A stretch of DNA of 64,000 nt from Cycas panzhihuaensis (taxonomy: Eukaryota; Cycadophyta). The DNA lies in contig CM041465.1 of the NCBI GenBank assembly GCA_023213395.1, positions 87,737,741 through 87,801,740 on the forward strand, in the 5' to 3' direction. The notes under the pieces were generated by a model, which saw nothing but the letters and a program-made list of their open reading frames with translations, ran no database searches and had not been told where the DNA came from. Below are positions 22,481 to 33,780 of the stretch, piece by piece. Each line of letters starts with the position of its first letter. Positions within the stretch are counted from its first letter, which is position 1. Position numbers and translations under genes: made by a program.

Positions 22481-23131
22481 TGTTTCCTATCAAGAATGGA
22501 CTCAAGATGCATTGACTCAAGTAAGCTTAGGTATATGCTCTTGCTTCTCTCTGCTCTTATTTAACTGAGATTACTTAGTACAGATTGCCTGATGCATGCT
22601 TGCCTGCCATTTGCATGATTGCATTGCCTCTTTGCCTGATCACCGCATGTGCTTCAAGACGCCTTTCAAATTTATGACGACCCATAATGGGTGCATTCTT
22701 TAGTGAATGCTATACCCCATATGGTACATAGCCACCCACATCGTCTCCATAGCCTCTCAGGACGCCTTAGCCAGTCGCGTTTTGCTTTTGACGATGCCAT
22801 GTTCATGTTTCGATTTCTCCCAAGTACGATTGAATCCTTGGTTGAGACCCGGTTTCCTTTTCTGACCACTTATTAGCCACCTGGGTGCTAACTCCCAGTT
22901 GTTTCTAGCCTTAACCTGCTAGGCCCTTTCTTCCTCTTCCCAGCCATCTGAGGGGTAGGAAGGCCTCGCCTTTTGTGACTACCTAGAAGCAACTAGGCAC
23001 CTTTGCAGGTCCTGAATCCGTGCTCCGGCGCACGGACGCCCTGCGAGGTGAGTCCTTTCCATTTAACCCAACTCAGTCTTGCATGACCATTTCTTACTAA
23101 ACGTAGGAACCACCCCACGGGCAGCATTTCA
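22481..23131 (+). repeat. Element A 3' LTR, short form
   Basis: The LTR starts TGTTTCCTATC and ends GGCAGCATTTCA, 651 bp. The deletion joint near 22912-22922 reads TTAACCTGCTAGGCCC, joining the two AACCTGCT sites that are 1.93 kb apart in the long LTR. The flanking GACCC follows at 23132. Confidence 0.9.
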
Positions 23132-23136
23132 GACCC
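23132..23136. repeat. Target-site duplication of element A, right copy
   Basis: GACCC, identical to 2611-2615. Confidence 0.9.
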
Positions 23137-23783
23137 CATGGATAAATAGGTAGGACTGAGAGTGTTTGGCACATCTCTCAAGATCCATTACAATATAACA
23201 ATGACAAATATGAGAGAGAGAGAGTTATTTTATCCTGACATGTAAAGATACAAGATATAGCCCTAATGTAGGCATTATCCCAATAGGTATTAGTATAACT
23301 AGCTAGGTGGTTCTCTTGACAACTTTTAGGTTAGGCTTTTAGGAGGTGAAGTAATTAGGTTGTTAGACAAAGAGGTGGTTGTGCTTGGATTGACTTTGCC
23401 CCTTGGATAAACTATATTGGGGATTGGTAAACCTTAAATTTCTCTCCTCATCAAGGATTAATGACATAGAATAGGGCATCGAACCATAGTACTTAATAAC
23501 CTCAAGGAAATGACTCAACTCCATTAGTACCTTCTACACTTGAGTGATAATTTGTAAAGCACATGATTGAGGGACTATTAGGAAAAGCCTTATTAGAAAA
23601 GTGTATGTAGTCACCTTGTGTTGAAAAAATACAATATTGTAAAATTTCCATATTAAGTATAAAACTTCATGTCTTAAAAGCCTCCATGCAAGTTTTACAA
23701 AGAAGGGGATGTAACAAGCCTAATTTATAGATAATTAGGCATTAATAATCATTTATAAAAAGAGGTGATTATTAGTAAGTCAT

Positions 23784-23832
<49 letters not shown>

Positions 23833-24059
23833 CCACTTGAGGTGATATGTACTAGTCACACTTGGATATAAAGACAACAAATATTCAAAGACCTAATATT
23901 TGAAGATGTATTGCTAAATATGACTAAATCAACACTATGAAGTTACATTCATCATGTATATATATTAATAAATATGGAGGATTATAACTTATGAGATAAA
24001 TGATCACCTTCTTCTATAAATACCCTATTAATACCTAATTTCTAATAAATTAGGATCAC
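23137..24059. other. AT-rich spacer between element A and LINE1
   Basis: No coding signal or LTR end is visible. It contains a GA run near 23210-23222 and a TG/TA microsatellite at 23784-23828. It is the original right flank of element A and probably joins 2610 in the ancestral chromosome. Confidence 0.5.
23784..23828. repeat. (TG)n(TA)n microsatellite
   Basis: A short TG run passes into about 19 TA units. A simple repeat with no further meaning inferred. Confidence 0.9.
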
Positions 24060-27000
24060 TATAGAGGACGTATTTGGTGTCACCCGGAAGGGTTATATTC
24101 TAGCCAAGGAGTTCTGTGGTGACTTGGGAGAGAAGTTTATTAACAAAGCTCCAGACTAAGTAAAAGAAGGGACACTACCAGAATAGGTGGATGGATAACT
24201 CTCATTATTGGCAGAAGCAGCAAGCCATATTAAAATGCCCCATCTTAAGGAGCATCTCTTTGATTGCCGACCTACTATAGATTAGAGACCAACCAATGAA
24301 TTTCATTTTGGGTTTATAGGGGCATGCTAAAGCTACTTGAAGTGATATATTCATGTCAACTTATTATATTTAAAGTTCTAGATGGAATTCAATCATGTAA
24401 TTATTCTATCGTTTTCTATGAGATGGCACTATGCTTGTAACACATAGAAGCATTAAAATGATTTAAATGATATCAGGCCCAATCTTATAGCTATTTATTA
24501 CATCATGTCATGGCAAGATTTAGGATTAGTTTTACCAGGCATAAATTCTAGATTTCCTCAACAATGTGCATGTTAGAGTTTTAAAGGTTAAATTCCCTTA
24601 TGGCAGTCACCCACTCCTTCCACCATGCATGGGTCTTATTGAATAACTACCACACTTTGATGAGTTCTTTTTTGTATTGTCTTTTTTCTTTAAACCATGG
24701 GATTCACCTTAAGTATTTTTTATCCTTTCTTAAAAATGATGACCACCAAACCAAGTGATTTGGAATGGATAACGCCCTTCTCAATTCATTACCCCTCTAG
24801 CTTAATAGGCTTTTACAACTCTCCTAACTCACCCATATTGATTTGAATAGAGAAAAGTCTACCACCTTAACTTGTACCAATGTGATTAGAGCATCTTACA
24901 TGGATAAAACAAATCTATGATTGCCATATGGATTGGCTTATTCCACATTATGTTGGATCAAAGCTTTCTGGGGCTCTTCACTCTCCACCGTTGCGATAAG
25001 CCATTTAACACAAAGTGCTCAACTTTAAAATCTAATGTCAATAAGACTTAGTCCCCCTATGTGTTTGGGTTTATACTAAATTTGTCAGTTGACCATGCAA
25101 AAACCTCTCCTTCCTTCAAGGTTTAACTAAAGGTAAGTTTAGAGCATTTTAATACACTTATCATAGGGGGCATTGGATGGCACCTAACACAAAGAGTAAT
25201 AAACATGCATTATCACTAGAACCTTGGAGTAAACCTAGTATTTGCTTACTAATGACAAAAACCTAGATGACTAAGAAGTGAGCATCTTTTCCAAGTCTCA
25301 ACACATAGTTTGACATGCCTACTAGGGAAGCTCCAAAGTTAAAGGGGATGCTAAGGAATCTAAACACTTGCCCTAGATTAATCCATTTCGATTCATATAT
25401 AACAAGCCAATCTAGGATATTAACCACTGATTATAAATAGCAAGTTATCTTCTTTATGTTAATTTTGGATCTTGAGGTTGTGTAAAAGGTGTCAACCACA
25501 TCTAACACATAACTAATAAAATTAGGTCCAGCCTTGATGGTGGGGAATATATCATCTACAATGTTCCTATAAATCATCTTTCTTTCTCCACCTAAGAGAT
25601 AAATGCCTCTTAGCATCTCAAAGTTATCCAAGTATATTTACAACCAATAAAAAAAGTGACAAAACCAGGGGGCATCCCTGGCAAATTATTCTCTAAAGAT
25701 GGATAAGCTTAGATAGAGCTCCATTCACTAGAATTTTAGCTAAAGCATTCACAAATAGAGTGTTGACCATCCTTAAGAATATATTGTTAAAGCCTAACAC
25801 TTATAAGACATCTAGGATCTATCCCCATTGAATGTGATTAAAAGCTTTTTCAATGCCTAGCTTTATAAACATAACTTCTTGATGTAATGCTCTAGCCCAT
25901 TCCATCCCTTCTATAATTCTAATTATTTTATCTAAAGTAAATCTTCTTTTGATGAAGCTTGTTTGTTCTAGTCTCACACTCTCCATATGCAAACTTTTTA
26001 TTCTCAAAGCAAGCTCCTTCGTAGTGATCTTGTAGGACACATTAAGTAATGTAATAAGCCACCAATTGGAAATAGAGTTGGGCTCTCTACCTTTGTGAAT
26101 GACCTTGATGGAGCCTTAATTGATAATTCTCCCAAGTGTCCTTATTTGACTCACCTTTTGATATATTTTAAGTAATATAGGACTACTAAAGTCCCAAGTG
26201 GCCTCATAAAATTCACAAGGAAAACCATCAATCCCAAGGGACTTGTCATTAGCCATTACCTAGACATCTTTAATTAGCTCCTATAGTCTAAGGGGGGCAT
26301 TGCATATTGCTCTCTAAGTTTTAGAGATCTATCTTAGAATGGCTAATAGACATTCTTTTCTATCTTCCTCCACAATTGGTGATTGGGCTTAGGCTTTGAA
26401 CACTTAAGAGAAGTGAAACACCAGCTCCTATGTAATGTTCTATATAGAAGTTAGCCACTTGTTATTTGTCTTTACAACAATAATCTTCTCACTATTTGAT
26501 TTATTCTTTAATGATTAGAAGACGAATTAGAATATTTATCTCCTTCCTTAGCCTAATGCATCCTTTCTATGATCTTCACTCCTTATGCTTTTTGAACTTC
26601 TAGGGCTTTTAATACATGGGAAATCTCAATAACTATCTTCTATTTCCCTTCATCAAAAGGGTTCTTCTTAAGGTCTTGCCTTGTTTTTACAACCTTTCTA
26701 GAATTAGGGAGGTCCAAGCACTTCTTCATAAGTGCTACCTACTTGCCATAGACTCAAAAGAAAGAAGTTATACAAATGACTACCTCCTCTCATCACGTAA
26801 TCTAATCCTTATCCCCCCTTAGCTATGGGCTAAGAAACCATGCTTATTTGATGCTTAAGAGGCACATCCTAGAACTAAGATAAGAGGTGTTAAGCTTAAA
26901 GAATGAGTAACCCAATTTGGCTCTTCTCTCCACCCATAAGTTATAGGATGATGATGAGACATGAGGTTATTATTCATCATCTTAACTTAACAAGAATGGT

Positions 27001-27283
27001 CCTAGGCAAACCTAAAGTACTCATATAAAGATAGCATATCTCAGTTAAGACATTTCATGAATTTATCCTTATTATATTTAAAGTTGTACTTAGTACACCA
27101 AGAATCATGCTTTTCCCCCCTTCTAGAGACATTTGAGTCATAAAGGCCAATTTTTTTAGGAAAGCCATTCAATCCTCTCCACATGGTGCCATCTAAAGGG
27201 CTTACCATTAATTTTGTTCATTAGGGCTTCTATCATGCTAACCTACAAACCACCTAGTAATATTAAGGAGATTTGCATATAAT
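24060..27283 (-). pseudogene. LINE1, 3' part: endonuclease end, reverse transcriptase, zinc-knuckle end
   Basis: The minus strand from 27283 reads the second half of an apurinic-type endonuclease (MIEALMNKINGK, WHHVERIEWLS). The RT follows: RLEQTSFIKRR...IIEGMEWARALHQEVMFIKLGIEKAFNHIQW at 26040-25819, and the catalytic loop has become IVDDI at about 25560. A C-terminal zinc-knuckle-like end reads MACCFCQ...ESIHLFWWCPFFYLVW near 24250-24130. Stops are everywhere. The 5' part of the same LINE lies at 50448-51640, separated by element C. No poly-A tail is evident at the left end. It is an old L1-like copy. Confidence 0.75.
27279..27283. repeat. Probable decayed target duplication of element C, left
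   Basis: ATAAT precedes the left LTR of C and GTAAC (50443-50447) follows the right LTR. They share three of five bases and both differences are transitions. The LINE1 endonuclease reads on across the two flanks, supporting simple insertion and not recombination between elements. Confidence 0.5.
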
Positions 27284-29863
27284 TGAAACGCTGCCCCCGG
27301 GGTGGTTCCCTACGTTTAGCAAGAAATGGTTACACAAGACTGAGTTGGGTTAAATGGCAAGGATTCACCACGTAGGGCATCCGTGCACTGGAGCACGGAT
27401 TCGAGACCTGCAAAGGTGCCTAGTTGCTTCTAAGTAATCACGAAGGTGAGGTCCTCCTACCCCTCAGATGGCCGGGAAGAGGAAGAAAGGGCCTAGCAGG
27501 TTGCGTCTTCTCAAGGAGGTGAGAAGGCAACACGTGAGTGAGATGTGCATGTAATGTAATGTCTATGTGTAGGCTGGTCAAGAGAGCGACAGTTGAGTAG
27601 CTCTAGCTCAAAAGGGACTATCTATATGTAATAGAACAACTGCTAAATAAAAGACATTCAAAATGTAAATATGTGTTCTTTCCTCCCTTTCTGTTTCCTA
27701 TGTGCTTGTTAACATGCACACATATGTGTAAGAAATGATGCTAAAAAGGGGCAAAAAGAAAAGAGGAATACCTAGATCAGTGTCTGAACAAAGCGCTATG
27801 AGTCTCGTTGTTTCCCATGCCTTCCCACTTGGCTTGTTACATAGGCAAGACCGATCGGCGATGGTTGCCGTGAGCAACCAAAGAGGGGTTAGCTTACCTC
27901 CCCAATGTATGCAAAAAGTAAAGCAAAGCAGCAAATGAAGGGAAATGACAAAAAAAGGCAACAAACACGAAACTAACCTGCTAATGGGCTCATCTCATGT
28001 GTAACTCCACAAGCATGAGATCTGCCAGTCTAACACACAAGTTTCTCACTCTCGGAAGAGGGGCCATAGAGTATATCTAATATATATATACCTAAACTTA
28101 AAAGAAATGGAATCAAACTAAATCAAGCATGTGCATAATATTCTAATGAAAATAACTCCAACAAGATTCCAACAAACAATCGTCTCAACCGACACCCAAA
28201 ATAAGAGAGTAGCCTCAGAATGGCTAACTACCCACAGAAGGTCCCCACTTGGCCTCGGGAAAGGAAAATGAACTTGCAACAATGACACAGGGCAGTAAAC
28301 AAAAGCAAGGAAAGAGCAACAGGAAGGTACACAATCACACCCAAAGGACGAGGTACTATGAGCAACAAATCATCCAAGTGGGGTGGGGTGCAAGTTGTGA
28401 ACCAATAAGAAGTGGTTTTGGGGCTTATACGATGCCCAAAACCAATAAATGAAAATTTGAAACCAGTGTGGCAAGGGGCTACCAACGCTGGTTTAGATTT
28501 GAAAGTAGGCTTCTAAGTTCTCGAACCTGACTTCAAGGGAGGGAAGAAGGTGTAAGGGGAAAGAAAATAAGGGTTTAGACCCTTTGGGAGAAGGACTGTA
28601 AGGGGGACTGACCTCACCTTCCTCCCTCTAGTTTTCTTTATGTTACCCCCCTGCAACAACCACCTAAAAGCAAACTTGCAGGAATAATAGGGAAAGCACT
28701 ATAGTGCAAAAGACAACAAACTAGTGCTAAATTGGCATAACATCAAGAAAGCACATAAACTAAGAATTTATTCATAAAAATGCAAGGAAATAACATACAT
28801 CTCTAGGTAAATATAGAGGGTACCTTGTTGTGAAGAGTAGGAATGTGTCTCTACTGGAAAATAGCATAAAAACCCTACACTTAATAGGGTTTGATGACAG
28901 GTTCTGAGGAAGAGGCCAATATGAGAGAAACCCTTGTGATTTGGGACCTTTGGAGCTTGTTCCTTGGAGAATCCTGAGAAGTATCCTTCTTGCCACTGTA
29001 TGGACCTACAAAAAGATGTTTGAAGCTGCTGGTACTGAGCATGAGAGACAACAATGGCCTCAGTGTGAAGAGCAGCAGCTGAAAGTATCTCTATTCTGCA
29101 GTAGGTGGAGGAGGATTGGTAGAGTTGCATTCAAAAAATGAGCCAAGAAGAGGGAAGAATGAGGAGCCTTTTTTGGTTTTATTCCCTGCTAACCCCAAGT
29201 GAACATTGAGGGTCTCAGGGAAGTTGAAACGCACGAGCACCACATGGCAGTTCCGCGAAAAGAGTGGGAGCATGAGTTTAAATTTTTTTTTTGAACAGTT
29301 GTACCATGGTAAACTTCGCGGTACTATAGTAAATATCACAGTACTACTAAGTTTATAGCGGTATGGACCTGAATATAAAAATCAAGACAAAATAGGGGTC
29401 TAAAGCTAAACAAAGAGCAGGTTAAGGTTGGAAATAGCTGGGAATTGGTACTCAGATGATTGGCAAGTAGTTAGAAAAGGGAACCGGGTCCCAACCAAGG
29501 ATTCAATCATACTTGGAAGAAATCAAAGCATGAACAGGACATTGTAAAAGGCAAAACACGATTGGCTAAGGTGTCCCGAGGGGCCATGGAGATGATGTGG
29601 GTGGCTATGTGTCATATGGGATGTAGCATTCACTGAAGAATGCCCCTACTATGGGTCATCATAGTCTAAGTGGCGTGCGGCAGGCACATGCAATGTGATC
29701 AAGTAAGAAGATAATGCAATCATATAAATGGTAGGTAAGCACGCATCAAGCAATCCATACTAAGCAATCTCAGCCAAACAGGAGTAAAGAGAGGAGCACG
29801 AACATATACCTAAGCTTACCTGAGTCGATGTGTCTCGAGTCCATTCCCGACAGTCAGGAAACA
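27284..29863 (-). repeat. Element C 3' LTR
   Basis: On the plus strand it starts TGAAACGCTGCC and ends CAGGAAACA, 2580 bp, matching 47856-50442 throughout. The motif cluster with GGTACTATAGTAA and CGCGGTACT variants is at about 29299-29365. The TATA-like box GGGAATAAAACC of this family falls near 29190. Confidence 0.92.
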
Positions 29864-30227
29864 CTGACCCTTGGCAGCAAAGCCTTATCGCTTGGAAGCA
29901 TGGTGTGATGGCGAATGCTAACAACCAAAAACCGTCAGTAGCACATGCATATATATATATATATAAACAAAACATGAACAGCATATGGACTAAGGGTGTC
30001 AGTGAGTGTCGTGACGGAACACGTGGACAAGCGAGACAGAGACGAGGACAACATAGGGGCTGCCTACGTATCATTTAAACATCGACCTGCAAACAAAGAG
30101 AGTCAATGAAGGGGGGGTGTCCCCGTTGCTAAAGCGCAACAAGTGATATGAGGGCACCCAACAAAATAAACAAGTAGATCAGACTAAAGATGATCAGACA
30201 CTTGGGCATGGGCTGGCCAGGCAAGCA
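29864..30227 (-). other. Element C 3' untranslated segment
   Basis: Matches the equivalent segments of A and B. It contains a TATATATATATAT tract near 29947-29963 and ends, in element orientation, GCCAAGGGTCAG before the LTR. No gene is seen. Confidence 0.5.
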
Positions 30228-30650
30228 TCAAAGACGGTCACTAATAAGAGGGAGGCGACCCTCAAGGATGAGACAGACGAGGCTATCTACCTCAGCATTG
30301 AGGTCCCGAGGAATGTGCTCAATGTCAACTGAGGAAAAGCGGGCTAAGAGAGATCTGGTGGCTGAAGCGAGGGTTCTCAGGTGAGGGCATCGCACTTGGT
30401 AAACCTGGGTGAGATGGGACACTACAACCTGAGAATCGCAAAGTAAAACGATGGGTCTATGATGGAAATGGAGAGCATCAGTAAGGGCTTCAATAATGGC
30501 CATGTACTCAGCTTCGTTATTGGTTGCCTCAGGGGGGAAGATACCAGAGCACAGGAAATCGTATCTGGAGGGGCTACGAAGGATCCAAGCAGCAGCAGAA
30601 GGTCCAAGGTTACTGCGGCTTCCACCATCGGTAAATATGTAGAGGGACAT
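30228..30650 (-). CDS. Element C archaeal-like RNase H, intact frame
   Basis: This 140-residue frame is the only uninterrupted enzyme domain in the family. The four catalytic acids are in place: Asp8 (FTDGGSRSN), Glu46 (NNEAEY), Asp72 (LLCDSQVVV) and Asp122 (LNAEVDSL). A second RNase H of this type is known in Tat elements and is thought to support removal of RNA during reverse transcription. Here it lies beyond integrase and beyond an antisense gene, next to the 3' LTR, so it is not part of a continuous Gag-Pol. Its message would need splicing, its own promoter, or another device. A TTTACTACCAG just upstream of the ATG is a possible 3' splice site. Alternatives: a host-derived RNase H-like gene carried by the element. 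Confidence 0.85.
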   Translation of the reverse strand: MSLYIFTDGGSRSNLGPSAAAWILRSPSRYDFLCSGIFPPEATNNEAEYMAIIEALTDALHFHHRPIVLLCDSQVVVSHLTQVYQVRCPHLRTLASATRSLLARFSSVDIEHIPRDLNAEVDSLVCLILEGRLPLISDRL

Positions 30651-31175
30651 GAGCGAATACTAAATCCTGGTAGTAAATAAACAATGACGGATGAAAGAGA
30701 TACTCAAAAGGAAAGCAAAAATTGGCCGTGAAGGGTACGAGGACCTAGCAATGAGGCTACCCAGGGACGAGAGTAAGCAGTCTGACCACTACTTGAGAGC
30801 GGGCAGAGAAAAGGTGCCCTGGAGTACCAAAGGTCGCTTTGGGAAGCAAAACATGCCCCGGGACGAGGGAGCATTCCCTTTGAAGACCCCAGGCGCAGAA
30901 AAGGGTTGCAAAAACAAGTCCAAGATGGCAAAACGAGCCAAACAAGTATAAACTTGGGTATGCATGGGTCTGGCATATAAAACGAGACAAAAGGCCCCTG
31001 GGAAAAAGTGTAATAATAAGGCACCATAACTGCACTTGCAAGAGAGGGCAAAAAGGGTATTAAAATAGCACAACAGACAATAGGGCCAGAAGGCAAAGGT
31101 AATCAGGGAAACAAGACGGTCCTAACGGCTGTCGCGAGGTCAAAAATGGAGGAAGTGCCCATCGGGCCCCCCGCC
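30651..31175 (-). other. Conserved interval between the two divergent genes of C
   Basis: This 525-bp interval separates the archaeal-like RNase H (leftward) from the distal TATA box of the antisense gene (rightward). A leftward frame at 31096-30704 matches the A frame at 21377-21694. The interval could act as a two-way control region. Nothing else is recognised. Confidence 0.4.
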
Positions 31176-31182
31176 TATATAA
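31176..31182 (+). promoter_or_regulatory. Distal TATA box of the antisense gene, C
   Basis: CGCCTATATAAGG on the plus strand. It matches A (21172-21178, -) and is followed by a conserved 60-base stretch. A possible 5' splice site, CCA|GTGAGT, lies at 31368, and a possible acceptor TTGGCAG at 31842-31848, so a first intron of about 480 nt in the leader is plausible. Confidence 0.5.
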
Positions 31183-31750
31183 GGAAATTTGTACGGAAAA
31201 TAGATTCATTTTCATCGGCTCTCGTGAGAAACCAGAGCCATTTCCTTATACAGTGAAGCACTACCCAACTTTGGAGGCATGTGGGAGAAGATTAGACCAT
31301 TGGATCAGAGTGCAGAGAGAGCCAGTAGGATCAAGAGGACGCGATGGTGACAGTGAGACCAGATCCAGTGAGTGGATCTTACAAAACCAATCCCATTTCA
31401 AAGTTTCAAATTCGTTACTTTTTATCAAAATTTGAGTAGTTTTTATGCCCCTTATGGGCAAATGGAGGCCTCTCATAGTCTGAATTAGACCTAGAAAGAG
31501 GCAGGACCTGGGCATTAGGGAACCCTAGTCCCGGTGGGCCCCACGAGGTCTACCAAAAGGAATTTTTTTAATTTTTAGGGTAGAAACCCTCCCCTTTTAG
31601 GGGGGTGCCATTCATACCGTGACAAAGATTGTGGTGCTGTGATCTTTACTGTGGGGCCCCGATCACTACGCGACCCGAGCTAAACTTAGCGGTACCACTA
31701 AGTTTAATGTGGTACGAAGGCAGATCTGCTGAAAAAAAATGATGAGGGGC

Positions 31751-31757
31751 TATAAGG
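31751..31757 (+). promoter_or_regulatory. Proximal TATA-like box of the antisense gene, C
   Basis: GGGGCTATAAGGC is shared with A. A near-palindrome CTTAGCGGTACCACTAAG lies 50-75 bp upstream (31686-31703). It resembles the LTR motif cluster and suggests the antisense gene and the LTR answer to a common factor. This is inference. Confidence 0.35.
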
Positions 31758-31848
31758 CTGCAAATCTTAGGCAGAGAGAGCTAAGAGACAGCCAGGAGTA
31801 TAAGGGATTGATATGAGACTGACTTTGATTAGTTTATGATGTTGGCAG

Positions 31849-33780
31849 GCTATTATCGCTGTGGATAACCATGAGAATGTCGACATGGTGATGTTGAGCT
31901 ACATCAAGATGATATCCAGGGGGGACAAGGAGATCCTGCGGAGGTGTGGCCTGTATAAGGCCTTGAAGACACCTCAGTATACATCTGATTAGAGACTTTT
32001 GGTTGATATTGTATTACATTAGGATAGGAGGAGGCACATTTTCCATTTGCCTCAGGTGGGAGATGTGATAATGATGCTGAGGGACATCCGGCGGATTTTA
32101 AGAGTACCGACGACTGGGAGGCTGGTGACACTGGGAGTGCTACCTAGCAATGAGGTGGCACATCGAGAGACAGCTACCTTTTTCATAGGGACTGACAGGT
32201 GGGAACGAAGAGGAGTTCCACTCTAGACCATGGTGATGTCTAGGATTCCTCGGGTGAGGAAATTGATTACACTATGTATTCTATTATGGGTTTCCTAGAA
32301 ATAGAACTATAGAGACATCCCTAGGGGATGGATGGATGCAGTGCGCCATTGCAAAGCTAGTGAGAGGATGGACTGAGCCATGATGATAGCGACAAACCTC
32401 GTCGCACAGCTCAATGCCATCAGGGTAGCAGGAAAGGGAGGATTATCATATAGCATGTTACTGCAGTGCTGGTTTTTTAATCACTTCGTAGCAATGCCCG
32501 CGGGGGGACACACCCCATAATAGAGTGGACCCCGATGGTCCACAGATGGAAGACTCGACTGAGGGGGATGGAGGACCAGGCTCACGTCTGACGATCAGTG
32601 GACGTAACACCATTGGACCTCCTCACCATGACAGATTATATGGCAGATCCGTATAGGGCGATAAGGTGGGACAACAATGATGAGGTAGGCAGAGTATGAG
32701 CACTCCTAGGCAATGACGATGATGATGACAATGACGATGGAGGAGATGAGGCCAACCCATCATGACCTGCGGGAGAGGTAGGTCCATCAGGGATGGCAGG
32801 AGGAGCAACGGGACCATCTAGGACTGTCAGAGGAGAGGCAGGCCCATCAGGGGTAGCTAGGGAGAGTAGGGGGCTAGTGTCTGGGGCCTGCAGGCTATGG
32901 ATCATGAGGAGATTTGGGGGGACGACAGCTGAGCCAGTCCTAACAATGAAAGAGGCCCAGGCTGAGGAGGTACCTGAGGATGAGGTACCAGCAGCTGGCA
33001 GGGAGCCAGGAGGAGAGGTCGTCACACGAGCAGAGGAGCCGGCAGCCACGGCAGGTGAGGCCTAACCATTTCCTTAGTCGTTTGACAGCCAGATAGATAT
33101 TTATTTTGATTTTATCATGGCATATAGTGGGATATACACTGACATATGGTATGTTACATTGGTAGGTACTACAGAGATCAGGCGATTAGTAGAGACCATG
33201 GTGAGGGAGATGTTCCCTCAGGTGTACGCAGAGGGGCAACCACCCATCCAGGTAGAGGATGCGCCTAGATCGGCAGGTGTACACATGGAGGCATTTGCCC
33301 CATTAGTGAGGGCAAGAGACATCTAGGCTACAAAGTCCCAAGAGCACATAGCTTTTAGGGGACAGATGCAGCGAGAGTTAGATGAGGCGAGGAGTGAGCG
33401 AGATGCGCTATGTGGACGGGTCCAGGCTCTAGAGGCTCAGGGAGAAGCAGGTGGAGATACAGGGAGCATGGTCCAGATAGTAGTACTGGAGGAGCACCTC
33501 TGAGGGATGGAGGAGAGATTCCAGAGCATGGAGGAAAGACTCTAAGGAGTAGAGGGAGAAAGGGATCGTATCCATGCTTGATAAGATCAGCTAGTAGACT
33601 AGGTGGCATTGAGGTTGAGCAGGAGTAGGACGTATACCCATACAATAACGACGACCCTGGGATGGCCACGCGATGAGGGGTGTGAGGTAGGGAGCTCGCA
33701 GAGGCGTAGGAGGAGCCTTGGAGGGATGTGGTCCCCAGGATAGGAATCACACAGGCCAGGAGATGGCACCCCAGGAGCGG
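31849..33780 (+). pseudogene. Element C antisense gene: plant-mobile-domain-like protein with coiled-coil tail
   Basis: On the plus strand, opposite to gag-pol, exon text reads IIAVDNHENVDMVMLSYIKM, SRGDKEILRRCGLYKALKTP, DRRRHIFHLPQVGDV, LRDIRRILRVPTTGR and GVLPSNEVAHRETATFF. These are the core blocks of a plant mobile domain. The next part becomes AIRWDNNDEVGRV and a Gly/Pro/Asp linker (ends EEPAATAG). After the 111-nt intron it reads TTEIRRLVETMVREMFPQVYAEGQPP and then a Glu/Arg-rich coiled coil (RELDEARSERDAL) to about 33640. Several stops (CAA to TAG, TGG to TAG type) and a frameshift near 32640 break it. Its counterpart in A is more intact in places. Function is unknown; PMD proteins occur in MULE-type transposons and in plant silencing-related proteins. 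Confidence 0.7.
33055..33165 (+). other. Predicted intron in the antisense gene of C (111 nt)
   Basis: Donor GGCAG|GTGAGG and acceptor TTGGTAG|. Splicing restores EEPAATAG-TTEIRRLVET in frame (phase 1). It has the same length, phase and site as in A. An intron on the antisense strand is invisible to splicing of the sense genomic RNA, so it can survive retrotransposition. Confidence 0.65.

Larger units (their letters stand above)
2616..23131 (+). mobile_element. Element A: Tat-like Ty3/gypsy, non-autonomous, short LTRs, interrupted by element B
   Basis: Element A runs from LTR to LTR with a perfect GACCC duplication. Without the nested element B it is about 9.7 kb. In order it carries a primer site, gag, protease, a junction where RT, RNase H and integrase are missing, a small inverted repeat, an antisense plant-mobile-domain gene, an archaeal-like RNase H and the 3' LTR. 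The Gag and protease text, the second RNase H and the primer site resemble the Tat/Ogre branch of non-chromodomain Ty3 elements. Its two LTRs differ by roughly one base in ten by eye, so it is old, and its genes carry many stops. The lineage name is my inference from motif resemblance. Confidence 0.85.
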
